NCBI GenBank assembly: GCA_003135035.1
Contig: PLDE01000067.1
Location: forward strand, 1 to 8,073
Direction: 5' to 3'
Length of the DNA: 8,073 bases
Source: Candidatus Dormiibacterota bacterium
Lineage (GTDB): Bacteria > Chloroflexota > Dormibacteria > Aeolococcales > Bog-877
Each line of letters starts with the position of its first letter. Within the stretch, counting starts at the first letter, position 1. The notes beneath the pieces are model-generated. The model ran no database searches, was not told the origin of the DNA, and saw nothing but the letters and a program-made list of their open reading frames with translations. The position numbers and the translations under genes were made by a program. Below, in pieces: positions 6,628 to 8,073 of this stretch.

Positions 6628-6740
6628 CCTGTGGATAACTGGCCCCTACGCCTGTGGGAAACTAGAGGCTAGTTACTAGCGCCCTGTGGAAAACCTACGA
6701 TCGTCCGGCTCTGAGTCCAGAGTGGTCTGTGGACTAGGAA
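6628..6740 (+). repeat. Four spaced TGTGG repeats resembling DnaA boxes
   Basis: Four same-orientation 15-base units lie in the divergent intergenic region: CCTGTGGATAACTGG (6628-6642), CCTGTGGGAAACTAG (6651-6665), CCTGTGGAAAACCTA (6683-6697) and TCTGTGGACTAGGAA (6726-6740). The first contains TGTGGATAA, the exact complement of the classical DnaA box TTATCCACA. The third complements TTTTCCACA, and the second and fourth are weaker. Start-to-start distances are 23, 32 and 43 bases, close to two, three and four helical turns, so the units face the same side of the DNA. They could be a DnaA-binding cluster, replication iterons or operator sites for the two divergent operons. No replication gene is in the window. 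Confidence 0.6.
6668..6680. promoter_or_regulatory. Palindrome GCTAGTTACTAGC, possible operator
   Basis: GCTAGT and ACTAGC form a perfect 6-base inverted repeat around a single central base. It sits between the second and third TGTGG repeats in the region that must hold the promoters of both the CBASS operon and the plus-strand genes. Its size suits a dimeric repressor half-site pair, but no regulator gene is present in the window. It could arise by chance. Confidence 0.3.
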
Positions 6741-6810
6741 ACCACGGCAACTGCCGAATGGGCGCTGCCGCGCTGTTCGGTCTATTCAGACCACGCTTGG
6801 CCGGGGAGCT

Positions 6811-7104
6811 ATGAGGGGAGGGGATGCAGGCTTTCGAAGACGACGATCCCTGGCTACCTCACATTGGGTGGCCCGACACCCCCGAGGGTACGTCCTCAAT
6901 GCTGATAATCCTCCAAGGCCCGGGTACGTGATGCTCCACCGCGCCTCCTGCACGACCATCACTGGTACGCCTCCTCGCGGCGACAACTGGACCAGCAGCT
7001 ATCGCAAGTTCTGCGCCGAGCACAAGTCAGAGCTTACGGGGTTCGCCCGAGTAGAAATTGGCGGTGACAGGACTCCATGCAGTGTCTGTCACCCGGATAC
7101 CTGA
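6811..7104 (+). CDS. Small cysteine-containing protein, 5' end uncertain
   Basis: A 97-residue protein of unknown function. The body (from about residue 19) looks real: WVARHPRGYVLN, GYVMLHRASCTTI, a GDNWTSSYRKFC segment, and a closing TPCSVCHP. The cysteines at 47, 68, 90 and 93, including the CxxC pair, could bind zinc. I associate this pattern with small uncharacterised actinobacterial proteins but cannot name the family. The ATG at 6811 is poorly served, with GGGGAG only 2 bases before it, and gives an arginine-rich start unlike the rest. In the next frame an ATG at 6824, preceded by AGGGGAGGGG, encodes MQAFEDDDPWLPHIG, which looks more like a natural N-terminus and would join the body if one base were added near 6862-6870. 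A downstream GTG at 6868 is another possible start. The gene is probably the first of a plus-strand operon divergent from CBASS. Confidence 0.6.
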   Translation: MRGGDAGFRRRRSLATSHWVARHPRGYVLNADNPPRPGYVMLHRASCTTITGTPPRGDNWTSSYRKFCAEHKSELTGFARVEIGGDRTPCSVCHPDT

Positions 7105-7151
7105 CCCGAGGCCAGTGTCAAAACCAGTGCCGAGTGAAACTCCTCTCGGTT

Positions 7152-7155
7152 GGAG
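7152..7155 (+). promoter_or_regulatory. Ribosome site deciding the DUF6308-like start
   Basis: GGAG ends 9 bases before a GTG at 7165. The earlier in-frame TTG at 7150 overlaps this GGAG and has no ribosome site of its own, so the GTG is the preferred start. Confidence 0.45.
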
Positions 7156-7164
7156 CAACTGACA

Positions 7165-7863
7165 GTGCCAGTTCAATTTGTTAGTGGACTCCTGATCAGG
7201 CGAGAATGGGAGCGCTTGGAGACATTCCTAGTGGAGGAGTGGCCCTATTACGACGGGATACCGGACACCGATCCTATGCATATTCTTCCGCTGGACACGC
7301 TAGTTCCAGTGATGGTCAACGCTTACTGGGCCGCCTCGGCTGGCCCGCTGCGCCGCATGTATCGGGCGATGGCAGCGGCGTGTGCTCCGCTGCTGCCGAG
7401 CATTCCCACTGAGGCGGATCTGGCGACGGCCACCCCCTCTTCCCTCGGAGAACTAGCGACGTTGATCGACTCCGCCTGTCGCGTCGAGCATGCTGGGCTG
7501 GCCATCGCCACCAAGGTTCTGCTGCGAAAGCGGCCTCGGTTGATACCCATGCTGGACTCAGTGATCAAGCAGCACTACTTGGTTCACCGCCACAGTCGAG
7601 GTCTAGGAGCTCGGCTTGACGACCCCGCGCGTCGGGTGCCAGCCCTCGTGGACCTCTTGACCGCTGTTCAGGGCGATCTCGTCGGTTGCCTTGACCAACT
7701 GACCTCGCTAGGCAACCGGGCGGCTTCCCATGGGTGGCCAATCACTCCCCTGAGGGCAATGGAGATACTCATCTGGACGGAGGTAGAGCCGCATGGGTAC
7801 TACCGGTACGACACCATCCGGCGGTCGGACCCTACATCAGCCAGCTTGGAGATCCACGAGTGA
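7165..7863 (+). CDS. DUF6308-like protein, unknown function
   Basis: A 232-residue cytosolic protein counted from the GTG at 7165; a TTG at 7150 would add five residues. No signal peptide or membrane helix is apparent. It is mostly helical. The recognisable part is the centre: SLGELATLIDSACRVEHAG followed by ATKVLLRKRPRLIPMLDSVI, which resembles the KLL-x-RKRPxLIPxxD signature of the DUF6308 family of actinobacterial proteins. The C-terminal third contains HGWPITPLRAMEILIWTEVEP, also in keeping with that family. The biochemical role of DUF6308 is not known to me. The gene follows the small cysteine protein by about 60 bases and its last bases overlap the next start as GTGA, indicating one operon. 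Confidence 0.82.
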   Translation: MPVQFVSGLLIRREWERLETFLVEEWPYYDGIPDTDPMHILPLDTLVPVMVNAYWAASAGPLRRMYRAMAAACAPLLPSIPTEADLATATPSSLGELATLIDSACRVEHAGLAIATKVLLRKRPRLIPMLDSVIKQHYLVHRHSRGLGARLDDPARRVPALVDLLTAVQGDLVGCLDQLTSLGNRAASHGWPITPLRAMEILIWTEVEPHGYYRYDTIRRSDPTSASLEIHE

Positions 7864-8073
7864 CGTCTCCAGAGCTGAGTCTGGCTGCTGAGATCACCAG
7901 ATGCCCAATCCTGGCTGCCACGCTCGAAGGGGCAGCGACACCCTGTCGCCGGGTGGTGAGTTGCCTGGGGGATGAGCCCGGTCCGCGATACCTGCCGGAA
8001 GCGTGGAATGGCCACCTGGCCGAGGCTCGGATACTCTTCATAAGTTCCAATCCCGGTGCCGGCGATCCCACGG
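7860..8073 (+). CDS. 5' part of gene with SSNPG motif, runs off the window
   Basis: GTG at 7860 overlaps the preceding TGA as GTGA and opens a frame that stays open to the right edge (71 codons). The translation begins MTSPELSLAAEITRCPILA and includes PRYLPEAWNGHLAEARILFI followed by SSNPGAGDPT. The W-N-G-H-L then ARILFISSNPG pattern is shared with uncharacterised actinobacterial proteins. It recalls the beta-strand plus loop of uracil-DNA-glycosylase-like folds, where a G-x-NPG loop sits at the active site. That relation is a guess from the motif. The coupled start and coherent composition make a real gene likely; the product cannot be assigned from this fragment. Confidence 0.65.
   Translation, partial: MTSPELSLAAEITRCPILAATLEGAATPCRRVVSCLGDEPGPRYLPEAWNGHLAEARILFISSNPGAGDPT

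Noticed and set aside
1..8073. CRISPR array, tRNA, rRNA, insertion sequence or attachment site
   Set aside because: No regular repeat-spacer pattern, cloverleaf-like sequence, transposase motif or duplicated end was seen by eye on either strand.

Overview
The window looks like a defence island from a high-GC Gram-positive (actinomycete-like) chromosome or large mobile element. I infer this from mixed but GC-rich codon use, GTG and TTG starts, and the families present; no taxonomic marker gene is in the window. Three blocks can be read.

Block 1 (1-2866) is a restriction-modification pair arranged tail to tail. A plus-strand PD-(D/E)XK nuclease (open at the left edge, stop at 811) converges on a minus-strand 689-residue adenine-N6 methyltransferase. 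The methyltransferase carries its own HsdS-like recognition domain at the C-terminus. The two genes overlap by 15 bases, so there is no room for a terminator between them.

Block 2 (3036-6554, minus strand) is a five-gene type III (HORMA/TRIP13) CBASS anti-phage operon. In transcription order it holds a NucC-like cyclic-nucleotide-activated DNase, a TRIP13/Pch2-type AAA+ ATPase, a small protein of unknown fold, a bacterial HORMA protein and a CD-NTase. Four-base stop/start overlaps join the first four genes, and a 3-base gap precedes the last. The expected logic is as follows. HORMA binds and licenses the CD-NTase, which makes a cyclic oligonucleotide (cAAA in characterised NucC systems). The nucleotide assembles NucC, which degrades DNA and kills the infected cell. 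TRIP13 resets HORMA to keep the system off. The effector gene comes first, and its ExK catalytic lysine is replaced by arginine.

Block 3 (6555-8073) starts with a 256-269 base divergent intergenic region. It carries four same-orientation repeats built on TGTGG, the first of which is a perfect match to the classical DnaA box. Three plus-strand genes follow: a small cysteine-containing protein whose 5' end looks frameshifted, a DUF6308-like protein, and the 5' end of a gene with an ARILFISSNPG motif that runs off the window. Their joint function is unknown. They may be an unrelated cargo operon or a further defence module. I saw no tRNA, rRNA, transposase, CRISPR array or convincing intrinsic terminator.
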